The notes: generated by a model not told the origin, from the sequence alone. 64,000 nucleotides of DNA from an uncultured Clostridium sp. (GCA_947368535.1 CANBHY010000001.1:186001-250000), one strand, 5' to 3'. Positions 6,975-16,938 are shown, counted from the first letter of the stretch. Made by a program: numbers and translations.

Positions 6975-7745
6975 CTAAGATATTCTTTTCCATACAGTTG
7001 CACCTTTTTTAGCAAAAACCTTCGCAGTTAAATAACACTTTACTCCACCATTTGCAGGTGAAAATGTACCATTATATGGAGCAACTCCAGGATTAATAAA
7101 AAATGACTCATTATCACTAAAAACTTTTTCTTCATCAATTTTATATATATATTTATTTAAAGCTCCGCTATAGTTATTTACTATGCTTAATAAAGGACCA
7201 TCTCCTGCTACAAGAGTTACCCCTTCTGGTAATTCATTTCGATTTCCCTTAAACCATAATCCTGTGCATCCTGCTCCTGGAAGCCCTGATATACAAAGTT
7301 CTGCTTCAATCATTCCCACTATATTTTTAGGCTTTACTGATAAAGTTCCTGAATTATATTCTAAAATTCCATCTATGTAGTTAGTAACATTATGAATTTT
7401 AGATGGGATTTGACTATCGGATATTGCAAATACTTTTCCATCTGCAATAGCTGGAATATTTGTACTACCATTTTTCACACTTCCAAAAGCAATTAATTCT
7501 CCACCTAAGAACATTTTTTGTTTCTCCCAGCTTCCAGGTAAATAAGTGCTTGGATCTATTCCCTCATTAATTTCTAAAGTTCCTATTGTTTTTATATCTC
7601 CTATCATATCAGTTTGCATCTTCTTTAAATTTGCTGCTGATATAGGTGTATTTCCTCGATATTTTGCGGGTGTAACATAATGCTTTTGTCCATCTATCTC
7701 TATATATGCTGGTTCTATTAAGATTCCATCTTCCCAATTAAACAT
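6975..7745 (-). CDS. Phage tail fibre/baseplate protein
   Basis: 256 residues. The start MFNWEDGILIEPAYIEIDG and the stretch TPISAANLKKMQTD are a common opening of tail fibre proteins in Clostridia phages. The middle contains STYLPGSWEKQKMFLGGELIAFG, a motif seen where fibre modules carry a replaceable C-terminal domain; the end AKKGATVWKRIS closes such a domain. It overlaps the preceding baseplate gene by 8 bases. A receptor-binding role is inferred from position. Confidence 0.7.
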   Translation of the reverse strand: MFNWEDGILIEPAYIEIDGQKHYVTPAKYRGNTPISAANLKKMQTDMIGDIKTIGTLEINEGIDPSTYLPGSWEKQKMFLGGELIAFGSVKNGSTNIPAIADGKVFAISDSQIPSKIHNVTNYIDGILEYNSGTLSVKPKNIVGMIEAELCISGLPGAGCTGLWFKGNRNELPEGVTLVAGDGPLLSIVNNYSGALNKYIYKIDEEKVFSDNESFFINPGVAPYNGTFSPANGGVKCYLTAKVFAKKGATVWKRIS

Positions 7746-8784
7746 TGTTTAAACTCCTTTCGTATTTAATTTTCAAATTTGACAATCCATATTTTTTTAT
7801 CTCTATTGATTGCAAATAATAAGCTCCTGTATCTGTTACACTATAATACTCTTCATATTCTCCGTTTTCGTTTTTTCCAACATAAATAATTTCTTGATAA
7901 ACTTTGTATTTAAAAACTATATATTTATAATTTTCTCTTTCTGAATATATTTCTCCTGGATATAATGTATCTGAAGTATATATGCTATTTTCATTATAAT
8001 AATTTTCTATACTGTCAAGGCTCAATTCATTTTCTTCTGAAATTGTAGGATTTAATAAACCTACAGTAATCTCTTCATTTATTTCATTAATAAAATTTGA
8101 AAAACCTATAGTATCTAAAATCCCATAGGTTCTTTGAGGTTTTGTTGTTATTGTATATCCTACATCCCATTTTTCTTTTTGTTCCAAAAGTGGTGTTCCT
8201 CCTATTGGTGCTAAATGTAATGGTCCTGTTATTGCTTTATTACTGCTCCAAAATAAAGCATCGCTTGTAATAATATCTTTTCTAGTAATTGTAAGTTCTT
8301 GGTTTTCTTGAAGATATATATTATAATTTGAAGTATCTAAAACTGCACACACTCTATTGTTATCGTTAGCTATCCAAAATGTGGCAAATCCTATGGCAGT
8401 TATTTTTTTGCCATAATAATTGGATATGAAATTATTGTTAGCTGTCTTTCTAGTATAATCCCACATTAACCAATCAAATTCATATGTATATTTAATATTA
8501 GCCCCATTTTCTGCAAGATCTTGAACTATATTTTTAGCTCCGTCTACTGCACATATATCGAAGTCATCATATTTTAATTCACTATTTATATTTAAATTAC
8601 TAATTGGTTCATCAAATTTTAACAAACAATATGTTAATTCTGTTCTTTTATTTACAGTTCTAACCCCAAACATATCAAGCTGTCTTTCTGCAAATCTTTT
8701 TAGATATTCATTTAATATCAGATTTTTAAATTCATATTTTTTTCTTCCTATTTTTATTTCAACTAAATCATTACATATCTTCAT
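7738..8784 (-). CDS. Baseplate/tail structural protein
   Basis: 348 residues from the ATG at 8784, which follows GGAGGTGGCTA and overlaps the end of the upstream gene (ATG at the codons for EDM). A beta-rich soluble protein with no recognised motif, lying between the tail hub-like protein and the fibres. In comparable phages this slot holds a distal baseplate component. Confidence 0.6.
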   Translation of the reverse strand: MKICNDLVEIKIGRKKYEFKNLILNEYLKRFAERQLDMFGVRTVNKRTELTYCLLKFDEPISNLNINSELKYDDFDICAVDGAKNIVQDLAENGANIKYTYEFDWLMWDYTRKTANNNFISNYYGKKITAIGFATFWIANDNNRVCAVLDTSNYNIYLQENQELTITRKDIITSDALFWSSNKAITGPLHLAPIGGTPLLEQKEKWDVGYTITTKPQRTYGILDTIGFSNFINEINEEITVGLLNPTISEENELSLDSIENYYNENSIYTSDTLYPGEIYSERENYKYIVFKYKVYQEIIYVGKNENGEYEEYYSVTDTGAYYLQSIEIKKYGLSNLKIKYERSLNNV

Positions 8785-10348
8785 TAGCCACCTCCACAAT
8801 ATGCGTTTCACTAGTATTCTCTTCTATATATTCGGCCAGCATTACTGTATCCAACTTAGAACTTTCCTCTTGTGTTTGTGTATTTCTAAATAAGTCGATA
8901 TAACTAGAATTTAGATCAGAATTTTTTAATACAAACTTCCACGTTTGATCCATTAAATTTATATATATATAGTTGATTTCTTTTACTGCGAATTTTCCAT
9001 CAATGAAAAAATCTGGTTCATATATATAAACCAGATCTCCTATTTTTAAATTTAATTTTTCATCACTCTCTAAATCCACTTGATTTATTGTCTTGCTGTT
9101 TGCAGACATTAAACTTCTTGCATATTCCACTAATTCGCTTGTTGTAGTCCATTTTTCTTGATAATCAACTGTTTTCTCTACTATTCCAGTATTAGAAATA
9201 ATTCCTTTTAATTTGTTTATTTCGTTAGAATGCATAAATCTCATAGTAGTGTATCTTAAAGCACTCATAGATTGTATATTCTCAATTTCTATAGGATTTT
9301 CTCCATTATATTTAAATCCTGTTATAAGATTTGAAAAAAAACTATCTCTTTGAAATACTAATTCTTTTTCTTCGCCTTCATCGTCACTAAAACTTATATT
9401 ATCACTTATTGTAAATTTATCGTATGTGCCACTATTTGAATTTACTCTATCTATTTTACATGAATAGCTTTTAGGCCCTGCTGACATAAAAAAAGCAAAC
9501 GCATCTCCAAGTTTAAGTGACTTATTTTCATCTATTAGCATTCTTAAAGTTCTTTCATCTATAACTATTGGATTTAAAAATTGTACTGTATCACCTTTTT
9601 TTACTGTTCTAGGTAAATTCAATAGTGGATAATCTAAGTTATATTGACTATTATAAACTGATGTACTAGCTTCGTAATATAATCTAATATTCTTAAAGTT
9701 AATTACATTAGCATAATCTATATTTTCAATTTTAGGTTGTATTCTTATAACATTAGAAGTATTCTCTCCTTCTTTGATTGTCAATTTAGGATTTAATTGC
9801 ATTAAATAATCTATGCTGTTTACAAAAATGCCTTTATTTTGATCTATATACCATAATAAGTTTAATTTGCAGCACATATTATTCATACAATTTTCAACTG
9901 TATCTAAAGCAAAATTATTTGTAATTTGACCATTTTCTATATTCATTTCAGCTATATAAAATCCATCATCAATTAACGGCTGTAATACTCTTTTTATAGC
10001 TTCTTCTTTTTGATATGTTCCAATTAATGAAACATATCTTCTAGTAGCCATAGCTAACGGACTTAATAATGTTAAGGTCAATTCTCTATCTTCATCTTTA
10101 TTTTTCATTTCTGATAAATTGACTTCATCTAAAAAACCAGTAAAAATTACTTTTCCTTCAAGAATATCCTCTTCTTTTTCAGCTTCTACTATTTTTATTT
10201 CTTGATATTTAAATGGAATGTCTAGTATAGAATAACCTGTAAAATCTATAACTATGTCACTAAAAGAAACATCACTATTTGATATTTTTATTGAATATTC
10301 ATTTATAATTTTAAATGCTATATTATTATAAATTAATCTTATTATCAT
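8771..10348 (-). CDS. Tail hub-like protein (tail protein/Tal family position)
   Basis: 525 residues, directly downstream of the tape measure gene. The N-terminal 330 residues are beta-rich with gp27-like features (an early IDFTGYSILDIPFKYQEI segment and a middle ALDTVENCMNNMCCKLNLLW segment). The C-terminal half contains the phrase LKIGDLVYIYEPDFFIDGKF, typical of tail proteins that end the tube. It probably forms the tail tip through which DNA and the tape measure pass. A C-terminal peptidase domain as in some Tal proteins is not seen. Confidence 0.65.
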   Translation of the reverse strand: MIIRLIYNNIAFKIINEYSIKISNSDVSFSDIVIDFTGYSILDIPFKYQEIKIVEAEKEEDILEGKVIFTGFLDEVNLSEMKNKDEDRELTLTLLSPLAMATRRYVSLIGTYQKEEAIKRVLQPLIDDGFYIAEMNIENGQITNNFALDTVENCMNNMCCKLNLLWYIDQNKGIFVNSIDYLMQLNPKLTIKEGENTSNVIRIQPKIENIDYANVINFKNIRLYYEASTSVYNSQYNLDYPLLNLPRTVKKGDTVQFLNPIVIDERTLRMLIDENKSLKLGDAFAFFMSAGPKSYSCKIDRVNSNSGTYDKFTISDNISFSDDEGEEKELVFQRDSFFSNLITGFKYNGENPIEIENIQSMSALRYTTMRFMHSNEINKLKGIISNTGIVEKTVDYQEKWTTTSELVEYARSLMSANSKTINQVDLESDEKLNLKIGDLVYIYEPDFFIDGKFAVKEINYIYINLMDQTWKFVLKNSDLNSSYIDLFRNTQTQEESSKLDTVMLAEYIEENTSETHIVEVANEDM

Positions 10349-12599
10349 TTATCGATTACCGCCTCCTACTCTAATAGTTTTCATAACACTAGGTGCGACC
10401 ATTCTTCCTACTACATTACCATCCATATTTACAAGTCCTTCTACATGTTGGTGAATTACAATTGGCTGATTTTGATTAATTCCTTTTGTTCCTAATGTAT
10501 TGCTTAAAATATTTCTTTGTCGATTTATAGCTTGTACCATATCTTTTGCTACCGCTTTAACCCAATATTGGTTTTTATCTAGTGGAATAACAGCTTCATT
10601 TCCATTACCTTCTAATAAATATTGTTTTCCTTTTTCGGCCAAACCAATACCACGTTCTAGTTCTGGAATCTGTGGAACTGAAATTGTTGGTAAAAAGCTA
10701 AAAGGATGTCTATTTAATAATTCTATATCTTTTAATCTTTTTAAAGCTCCATTAATCGCATCAAATGGTACTTTAACAACTTTGTTGATACCTCTAATAA
10801 TTCCATTTACAACAGTTTTAAAAGTATTTTCAATTCCTTCTTTTATGCCTGAAAAAATCTTTCCACCTGTTGAAAATACATTTTTTACACCATTCCATGC
10901 ATTTGTAAATACATTTTTAAACCAATTTGTTACGTTTGAAAATATGTTCTTTATTCCTTCCCAAGCTTTAGATGCTCCATCTTTTAATTTATTCCACATT
11001 TCTTCAAAAAAGCTAGATATTGGTTCGATAATCTTTTCACTAAACCATGTACTTACTGTTTCCCATATTCCTGCAATAAAATCCCATGCTGTTTGTGCTG
11101 CTCCACTAATACATTCCCATAATCCTGTAAAAAACTCGGCAATAGGTGTAATTATATTTTCACTAAACCAGTCTGTTATAATTCCCCAGATTATTTTTAT
11201 TGACTCAACACATCCACTAACTAATCCAATAATTACTTCGAAAACACTAGATATTGTGTTCCATATACTAGTAAATAGTTCTGTAAACCAGTCTACTAAT
11301 GGTTGAAAGAAATTTTTAATAGGTTCTATTACGTTATCTAAAAACCATTTAGCTACTGTCCCAAACACTTTTGTTATTGCATTTTTTATTTCGTTAAACT
11401 TGTTTGAAAACCAACTTCCTATTCCATTAAATATTTTTTTAATATTTTCAATTAAACTACTAAAAAAGTTTTTTATTCCTTCAACAACTGCAGAAACTGC
11501 ATTCTTAATTCCTTCCCATAATCCAATCCAAAAATTCCTAAATTCTTCTGATGTATTCCATAAGTAAATAAAACCTGCTACTAATGCTGCTATTGCTGCT
11601 ACAATTAATAATACTGGATTAGCTCTTAATATCAGATTTAATTTTTTAAAACTTTTTGTAACATTTTCTATTGCTGATTTTGCTTTAAAATATCCCCAAA
11701 TAACTCCTAACGCTGTTCCTAACGAAATTAGTATAGGTGTAAGAATTTTTAATGTAGTTACTAATTCTTCTGGTAAAGCATCAATTACTTCATTCCATAT
11801 TCTTGGCAATATCTTTTTAGCAGCTTCAACTATATTATTAAAAGCAATTTTAGCAGTTTCAATAAATTCATCTAAACTTCCACTACCATTTAAGAAATTG
11901 TCCCATGCAGCTTTCATAGAAGCAACACTACCACTAATTGTTTCTTCTGCTTCTTTTGCTGTAGTTCCTGTAATTCCTAATTCACCTTGTATAACATGAA
12001 TTGCTTGGAATACATCGTTCAAGTTTGTAATATCATATTTTACACCAGTAATTTTTTGAGCGTCTTCTAATAAACGTTGCATCTCTTCTTTAGTTCCACC
12101 ATAACCTAGTTTAAGATTGTCAAGCATAGTGTAGTTTTGTTTAGCAAAGCCTTGATATGCAAATTGTATTGACTCCATAGATGTTCCCATTTTGTTAGCA
12201 TTATCGGCCATATCTATTAATGCCATATCTGCAACGTCTGCTGCTTTTTCGGTATCTCCACTTAAACTTTGTAATAAACTTGCTGAAAATCCTGTAACAG
12301 TTGACATGTAATTATTTGCACTCATACCTGCGGTTTTATAAGCTTTATTAGCATTATCAATTACTTTTTGTGAACTGTTCTTAAAAAGAGTTTCAACTCC
12401 ACCTATATTTTGTTCTAAATCTGCATAAGAACTAATTGCTGATTTTCCTAACTCTATAGTTTTACTAATGACACCTTTTATTGCATCTGCCATTATATTT
12501 CCTACTGCAATAGTACTTGCTTTTAATTCTTCTAGTCCACTCTCAAATCCGTTTTTTATCTATATCTGTTTTATATGTTAAACTTCCTGCTACTGCCAT
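10349..12599 (-). pseudogene. Tail tape measure protein gene, frameshifted near its start
   Basis: The large open frame (ATG at 12493) encodes 714 residues of tape measure protein: an alpha-helical N-terminal part (SMESIQFAYQGFAKQNYTML), a hydrophobic segment near 285-310, then many Trp-rich repeats (AWEGIKNIFSNVTNWFKN) and the closing YLLEGNGNEAVIPLDKN. The normal family start lies further upstream at ATG 12599 (MAVAGSLTYKTDIDK), in another frame. Removing one base from the T-run at 12552-12557 would join both parts into about 749 residues (KNGFESGLEELKAS). The shift is either a homopolymer sequencing error or a genuine mutation; the 714-residue product may still be made from an internal start. 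Confidence 0.8.
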
Positions 12600-12630
12600 T
12601 ATTTTTCCTTCCTAAAATGTAGGCAAAATA

Positions 12631-12660
12631 AAAACACCTAGATTTCTCTATGTGTTTTTT
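12631..12660 (-). terminator. Terminator after the SHOCT-domain gene
   Basis: AAAACACCTAGA pairs with TCTATGTGTTTT with one mismatch. Placed between the gene at 12676 and the tape measure, it marks the upstream gene as an insert in the tail operon. Confidence 0.6.
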
Positions 12661-12675
12661 GATATCTTTTTTCTT

Positions 12676-13437
12676 TTAATTTAACAATTCTTTTTTCTTT
12701 TTATCATACTCTTCTTGAGTTATCGCTCCAATATCAAGCAATTCTTTGAACTCCTTTATTTCCTCTGCTCTTGAATAATCAGTATTCTCTTCGTTTCCTT
12801 TATTATTAGAAGTGCATATTATTTGTAAAAGAGATAATACTTTTTGTGCCGAATTGTATGCTTCCTTATATACTATACCATCTTTCTTAAATTCTGTTTC
12901 TATAAAGTTTATATATACTACTGGATTACTTAAATCATTTAGTGTTATTTTTATTTGCAATTTTGAACATGTTGATTTTGATTTTCTATTTCCAGTAACT
13001 CCTCCTACAACAGCACCAGTATCTCCAAATAAAATTCCTCCTGCTAAAGCTCTTCCCGTTCCACCTTTAGTTATACTATTTCCATCTTCTAGCAGTTCAA
13101 AATCAACAATATCATTATATTTGTATATTCTTACATTAGTAACTTTACCTAAAATATTAGTTTGTGGTATTCCCCATTGTTTTAAATTTTCATCTATATA
13201 AAAATAATTTTCTATTTTTTTTGTTGGATTAAATTTACTTAATCTATCCTTATTGGTATCTATTATTTTTTTTATTTCGTCTGGTTCCATTTGTCTCACA
13301 TTATTAAATTCTTTAGTTCCACCAATCTCCTTTAAGCATTCTGGGCAAATCCATACATCTTTTTTAAGTTGAAATCTATTTAGTCCAGTTTTCTCTCCAC
13401 ATACTGAGCAATTTACTTTTAAATCAAAAAATCCCAT
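12676..13437 (-). CDS. Zinc-ribbon / glycine-zipper / SHOCT protein (moron)
   Basis: 253 residues in three parts. Residues 9-36 hold two CxxC pairs (CSVCGEK and CPEC), a zinc ribbon. Around residues 125-150 a Gly/Ala-rich stretch (GGTGRALAGGILFGDTGAVV) could be a glycine zipper that associates with membranes. The last 30 residues (EIKEFKELLDIGAITQEEY) are a SHOCT domain, usually found at the ends of oligomerising or membrane-associated proteins. It sits between the Gp15-like gene and the tape measure with its own terminator, so it is probably an accessory gene inserted in the late operon. Function unknown. Confidence 0.75.
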   Translation of the reverse strand: MGFFDLKVNCSVCGEKTGLNRFQLKKDVWICPECLKEIGGTKEFNNVRQMEPDEIKKIIDTNKDRLSKFNPTKKIENYFYIDENLKQWGIPQTNILGKVTNVRIYKYNDIVDFELLEDGNSITKGGTGRALAGGILFGDTGAVVGGVTGNRKSKSTCSKLQIKITLNDLSNPVVYINFIETEFKKDGIVYKEAYNSAQKVLSLLQIICTSNNKGNEENTDYSRAEEIKEFKELLDIGAITQEEYDKKKKELLN

Positions 13438-13495
13438 ACATTCTCTCCTTTTATTTTATAAAAAGAGTATAAATCATCTGGCATATTTTGTCAAA

Positions 13496-14071
13496 TTATT
13501 TTAGAAGATCATATAATTTGTTTAATCTTTCTTGTTCTTCTGGTGCTTGTGGTAATTCCCAATATTGTTTTAACTCTAACATATCTTTATCTTTTCCACT
13601 ATAAGATCTATATCTTATAATTTTGACAAATTCAGTATTTTCTGGTAATGAGTTCATTATAGCTTTAAATTTCCACCAATGCACCTTATCTTTAGTTAAA
13701 TCAATATTAAACAAATAATAAAAAGCTCCCCAAATATATTCATCATCATAGTCATATGAATATTTCTTTTTATTACTATTTGAAGTTGATGTTGATTTAT
13801 GATAGTTTTCTCTGCCACACTTGTAAAACCAAAGCATTTTGGAGCATGCTTCTTTAAATAATTCTTGATCTGCTAGTAATTGTTGATAATTTTTTAATTC
13901 ATAAAAAAAAGGATAAAAGTTTCTTAATGCATACATAATTTTTTCTGTATCATCTATACTTTTATCCTCTAACTTTTTTTCTAAAGATATCATTTTTCTA
14001 AAATCTACATTTATTTTATATTTTATATTTTTTAAAACTACAAAATAAGGCAATTTATTAAACATATTCAT
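13496..14071 (-). CDS. Gp15-family tail assembly protein
   Basis: 191 residues from ATG at 14071, which lies one base after the stop codon of the preceding gene. The start MNMFNKLPYFVVLKN and NVDFRKMISLEKKL match the bacteriophage Gp15 family (Pfam PF06854). A longer frame open to a TTG at 14149 has no ribosome binding site. The gene lies between the tail tube and tape measure genes, where the second tail assembly chaperone normally lies. The middle carries a Ser/Lys/Tyr-rich low-complexity insert (TSTSNSNKKKYSYDYDDEY). Confidence 0.75.
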   Translation of the reverse strand: MNMFNKLPYFVVLKNIKYKINVDFRKMISLEKKLEDKSIDDTEKIMYALRNFYPFFYELKNYQQLLADQELFKEACSKMLWFYKCGRENYHKSTSTSNSNKKKYSYDYDDEYIWGAFYYLFNIDLTKDKVHWWKFKAIMNSLPENTEFVKIIRYRSYSGKDKDMLELKQYWELPQAPEEQERLNKLYDLLK

Positions 14072-14072
14072 A

Positions 14073-14525
14073 TTAATATCTTCTATATCCTTTTCTATAT
14101 CCTCTATTGTAATTATTTCTTTGTTTTCTTCTTTGTTCTCTATTCTCAAATTTATTAGTAAAATTATTTACATTGTTTTCTATTTCGTCGACTGTATTTG
14201 ATACTTTACTTGTAACTTCACCTATTATTGACTTACCATAAACTTCAAAAATGCATCCCAAAACATTTAATGCTACTTTTATATCCATATCTTTATATCC
14301 ATCTTGATTTCTTTTTTTATTTATTTTTTCAATAGCTCCACTACCTAAAATTTCTTCTATTTGAGTTTCTATACTATTCATATCGTTCTTATTTATATTT
14401 TCTAATTTCTCTATGCTTTCAAAATTATTAATTTCAAACACTATTCCATATAATTCAATTTCTATTTTCTTATCTGTATCTTCATATCCAAAACTTAATA
14501 TTTTCTTTTTTTCTAAATCACTCAT
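14073..14525 (-). CDS. Tail assembly chaperone-like protein
   Basis: 150 residues: a globular acidic N-terminal part (MSDLEKKKILSFGYEDTDKK) and an Arg/Tyr-rich tail (RNNYNRGYRKGYRRY). It lies just upstream of the Gp15 gene and directly follows the tail tube gene, the usual place of the first tail chaperone. The stop codon and the next ATG are separated by one base, implying coupled translation. No sequence motif identifies the family with certainty. Confidence 0.6.
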   Translation of the reverse strand: MSDLEKKKILSFGYEDTDKKIEIELYGIVFEINNFESIEKLENINKNDMNSIETQIEEILGSGAIEKINKKRNQDGYKDMDIKVALNVLGCIFEVYGKSIIGEVTSKVSNTVDEIENNVNNFTNKFENREQRRKQRNNYNRGYRKGYRRY

Positions 14526-14575
14526 ATTTTTAACCTTTCTAATATTAATATTCTTATATTTAATAATTACTTATT

Positions 14576-15109
14576 TTATTTGCTTGATGTACTTTTTGCT
14601 GAAATACTTGCAGGTGCTACTTCTGATGTTGTTTCTTCTGTAAATGTTTTTGTTGCTACGTTAAACTCACCATAAATAAATTCTCCACCCTTTAAAGAAC
14701 CCGCTATTTGTTTTTGTTCTCCTGCAGCTCCATTACATTCTGTAATAGAAGTCATTTGTCTAATTTTTCTTGCATAATATGTATTTTGCTTTCCTTCAAC
14801 TTCTCTCCATAAGTCAACAATATAATGATCTATATCTATATCTGGACTTACTTTTCTTCTGTAAAATAGCTCATACATATATTCAAAAACTTCATCACCT
14901 TTAACCATATCCATAGTTAATGGAAATTCATTTGCAAAACCTGTTATTTTATTATTTGAAGATTTTTGATGTATATATTGTTTTTCACTTTCTTTTGGAT
15001 TTGAACTTTCTGTTAAATCTGTTATTACTCCACCTAACACAATTTTATCGTTAAATCCAAAATAATGAGCTTGATCATATGTCATTATATCTTTTAATGG
15101 TTTTTCCAT
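14576..15109 (-). CDS. Major tail (tube) protein
   Basis: 177 residues, beginning MEKPLKDIMTYDQAHYFGFN. Size, position after the three minor capsid genes and before the tail chaperones, and the phrases AGSLKGGEFIYGEFNVATKTF and KRVSPDIDIDHYIVDLW-like segment fit a siphovirus tail tube subunit. It would polymerise into the tail tube. Confidence 0.65.
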   Translation of the reverse strand: MEKPLKDIMTYDQAHYFGFNDKIVLGGVITDLTESSNPKESEKQYIHQKSSNNKITGFANEFPLTMDMVKGDEVFEYMYELFYRRKVSPDIDIDHYIVDLWREVEGKQNTYYARKIRQMTSITECNGAAGEQKQIAGSLKGGEFIYGEFNVATKTFTEETTSEVAPASISAKSTSSK

Positions 15110-15110
15110 G

Positions 15111-15551
15111 TTATATACCTCCTCTTATATTAAAATAAAGCTGTAGATAATACGTACTTATAGAACCATCCTCAGTTGTTTCATAAGTTATCGCATTCGC
15201 ACAACTTACTTCTTTTACTTGTTTTTCTTGTAATATTGGATAATTTTTATTTTTATTTTGAGCATCTATCCAATCGCTCAACTCATCTAACCAATCTAAG
15301 TTGGTTAATCTCTGTTTATCATCTTCACTATTACTTTTTAAAAGCAATGCATATTGATATTGTCTGTACCATCCTATATCCGTTATGTATTTTAGTGGCA
15401 ATCTTTCAACTCCTGTTCTTTGTAGTGCTAATTCATTTGTATTATCTGGTAGTTCTTCTGAATGAATTACTTCAGCTATCTCATTTATTTTTTCATTTTC
15501 AGATAACCATTTTTTTATTGATGTATCAATACTTTTTTCTGTATCATCCAT
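15111..15551 (-). CDS. Minor capsid / head-tail completion protein
   Basis: 146 residues, starting MDDTEKSIDTSIKKWLSEN. Its position in a set of four short head-tail genes and its ending YYLQLYFNIRGGI match the family annotated as minor capsid protein from bacteriophage (Pfam PF12691), equivalent to a tail terminator. It overlaps the upstream gene by 8 bases. Confidence 0.65.
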   Translation of the reverse strand: MDDTEKSIDTSIKKWLSENEKINEIAEVIHSEELPDNTNELALQRTGVERLPLKYITDIGWYRQYQYALLLKSNSEDDKQRLTNLDWLDELSDWIDAQNKNKNYPILQEKQVKEVSCANAITYETTEDGSISTYYLQLYFNIRGGI

Positions 15552-15966
15552 TATCTAGCCTCCTTGCATAATTTGCTGTTTGATTTAATATACTCTGACC
15601 TTTATCTGCTTTCATTCTTTCAAAAGGATGTGCTCCTCTTATATTTCCACCATGATATGTTAAAGCTTTCCCTGTATATATCTTTTTTTCTCCTAATTTT
15701 GCCCAAGGACTATGGCTCTTAGTTCCAATCATTACTTTACCTTCTGCTTGAAAATGTGCATATGGCACATTTATTACTACTTCACCACTTTTGCATTGTG
15801 GGCTTATTAATATTGATCTTTCTTGTGTACCAGTTTTCTTAGAAACATATTTTTTTAAATTATCTGCTGTTGTTTTATCTAAAAATAATTGAACTTTTCC
15901 TTTATCTTCTAATCCCAATTTTTTATATATTGTTTGCAACGATTTAGTTTCTAATTTTATATTCAT
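15544..15966 (-). CDS. Minor capsid protein (HK97 gp10-like slot)
   Basis: 140 residues from ATG at 15966, which overlaps the end of the preceding gene and follows AGGTAGGTTG. The phrases ILISPQCKSGEVVINVPYAH and GGNIRGAHPFERMKADKGQ match the minor capsid protein 2 family (PF11114) found with this head type. It is probably a head-tail joining protein. Confidence 0.7.
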   Translation of the reverse strand: MNIKLETKSLQTIYKKLGLEDKGKVQLFLDKTTADNLKKYVSKKTGTQERSILISPQCKSGEVVINVPYAHFQAEGKVMIGTKSHSPWAKLGEKKIYTGKALTYHGGNIRGAHPFERMKADKGQSILNQTANYARRLDNG

Positions 15967-16337
15967 TAAATACAACCTACCTTAATATGTTCTAATTCTT
16001 CTGTATCTGGATCATTGAATATAAATTTATCTATAGAAGTTACTTTATGAACATTATCTTTTCCATATTTATTACTTAATTGAGTTATTGGAACAGTTCC
16101 TTCAATTTTATCTTCAACTTCAAAATTTACAATAATATCTTCTTTTGCTATAAACCATGACTTGTTATATCCTTTTAAATCAAAAATTCTTATTAAAGCA
16201 TTTTCGACAGAATTAGAACCATTTTTATTATGATTTACAACTGATGTATTTCGATAGCTAGCTTCTTTCACATATCTTTCATATTTATCTTTATTTTTAT
16301 GATATATCGTTATTTTTCTTGTTGGAAAATCTTCCAT
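15966..16337 (-). CDS. Minor capsid protein 1 family
   Basis: 123 residues, MEDFPTRKITIYHKNKDKYE at the start. The content (VENALIRIF, DIIVNFEVEDKIEGTVPITQLSNKYG) fits the putative minor capsid protein family PF10665, a head-tail stopper-like protein. It is tightly packed between neighbouring head-tail genes. Confidence 0.7.
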   Translation of the reverse strand: MEDFPTRKITIYHKNKDKYERYVKEASYRNTSVVNHNKNGSNSVENALIRIFDLKGYNKSWFIAKEDIIVNFEVEDKIEGTVPITQLSNKYGKDNVHKVTSIDKFIFNDPDTEELEHIKVGCI

Positions 16338-16345
16338 AAATCCTC

Positions 16346-16702
16346 CTATAGATAAGCAGTTAATTCATCTGGTAAATTAGCTAAAATGTCTTTTTTAGTT
16401 TGATTGTATTCTTCTATTGAAATATCATTGAAATTTTTACTAACACCATCTATTGAGAATGAACTTAGCTTTCTATTCTCTCTTTTCTTTTTTCTTTCTA
16501 TTAAATCAACTAAAGCACAGGCAGTATATTGCAACTGTTCCTGTGCTTCTTTAGGCAAATTATTTATTTTTCCTTGAGTTAACCTGGTATTAATGTTTTT
16601 ATCGATTTCTCTACTTGCTTCTAGTATTAGTGAATCAAAAGAGTCTTGTGTCAATTTTCCTTTGTAGTCTATACGATAATTTTCAAATTTTGCGTATACC
16701 AT
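16346..16702 (-). CDS. Head-tail connector (gp6-like) protein
   Basis: 118 residues. The helical pattern SFDSLILEASREIDKNINTR followed by QLQYTACALVDLIERKKK is typical of small head-tail adaptor proteins that bind under the portal. It lies directly after the capsid genes. Assignment rests on pattern and position. Confidence 0.65.
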   Translation of the reverse strand: MVYAKFENYRIDYKGKLTQDSFDSLILEASREIDKNINTRLTQGKINNLPKEAQEQLQYTACALVDLIERKKKRENRKLSSFSIDGVSKNFNDISIEEYNQTKKDILANLPDELTAYL

Positions 16703-16713
16703 TTTATCAACTC

Positions 16714-16938
16714 CTATTTCTTGTCTGTTTTTATTTCACCTTTTAATTTTTCGTTTTCTGCTTTTAGTGTCGTTACTTCCTTTTGAAGATTAGTGTTATT
16801 TTCTTTTAGTGTTTCATTCTCTTTTTTTAATTCTTCAATTTCACCTTTTATTTTAGTATTTTCACCTTTTAATTTTTCGTTTTCTTTGCCTACATTCTTT
16901 TCTTTAAAAGAATGTCCTATACCTATTTTTTTACTCAT
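16714..16938 (-). CDS. Small coiled-coil phage protein
   Basis: 74 residues from ATG at 16938, chosen because GGAGGTGAAAGTA precedes it. After MSKKIGIGHSFKEKNV the rest is one heptad coiled coil built from KENEKLKGE, NETLKENNTNLQ and KAENEKLKGE repeats. It follows the major capsid gene by 15 bases. It may be a head decoration or assembly factor; no family recognised. Confidence 0.65.
   Translation of the reverse strand: MSKKIGIGHSFKEKNVGKENEKLKGENTKIKGEIEELKKENETLKENNTNLQKEVTTLKAENEKLKGEIKTDKK

Noticed and set aside
10500..11306. 268-codon plus-strand open frame antisense to the tape measure gene
   Set aside because: No ribosome binding site, mirror-image composition of the real gene, and the minus frame has clear tape measure features.
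13496..14149. Programmed frameshift between the two tail chaperone genes
   Set aside because: The overlap frame would need a +1 or -2 shift, no slippery heptamer is seen, and an ATG immediately after the first gene's stop codon fits the Gp15 family start.
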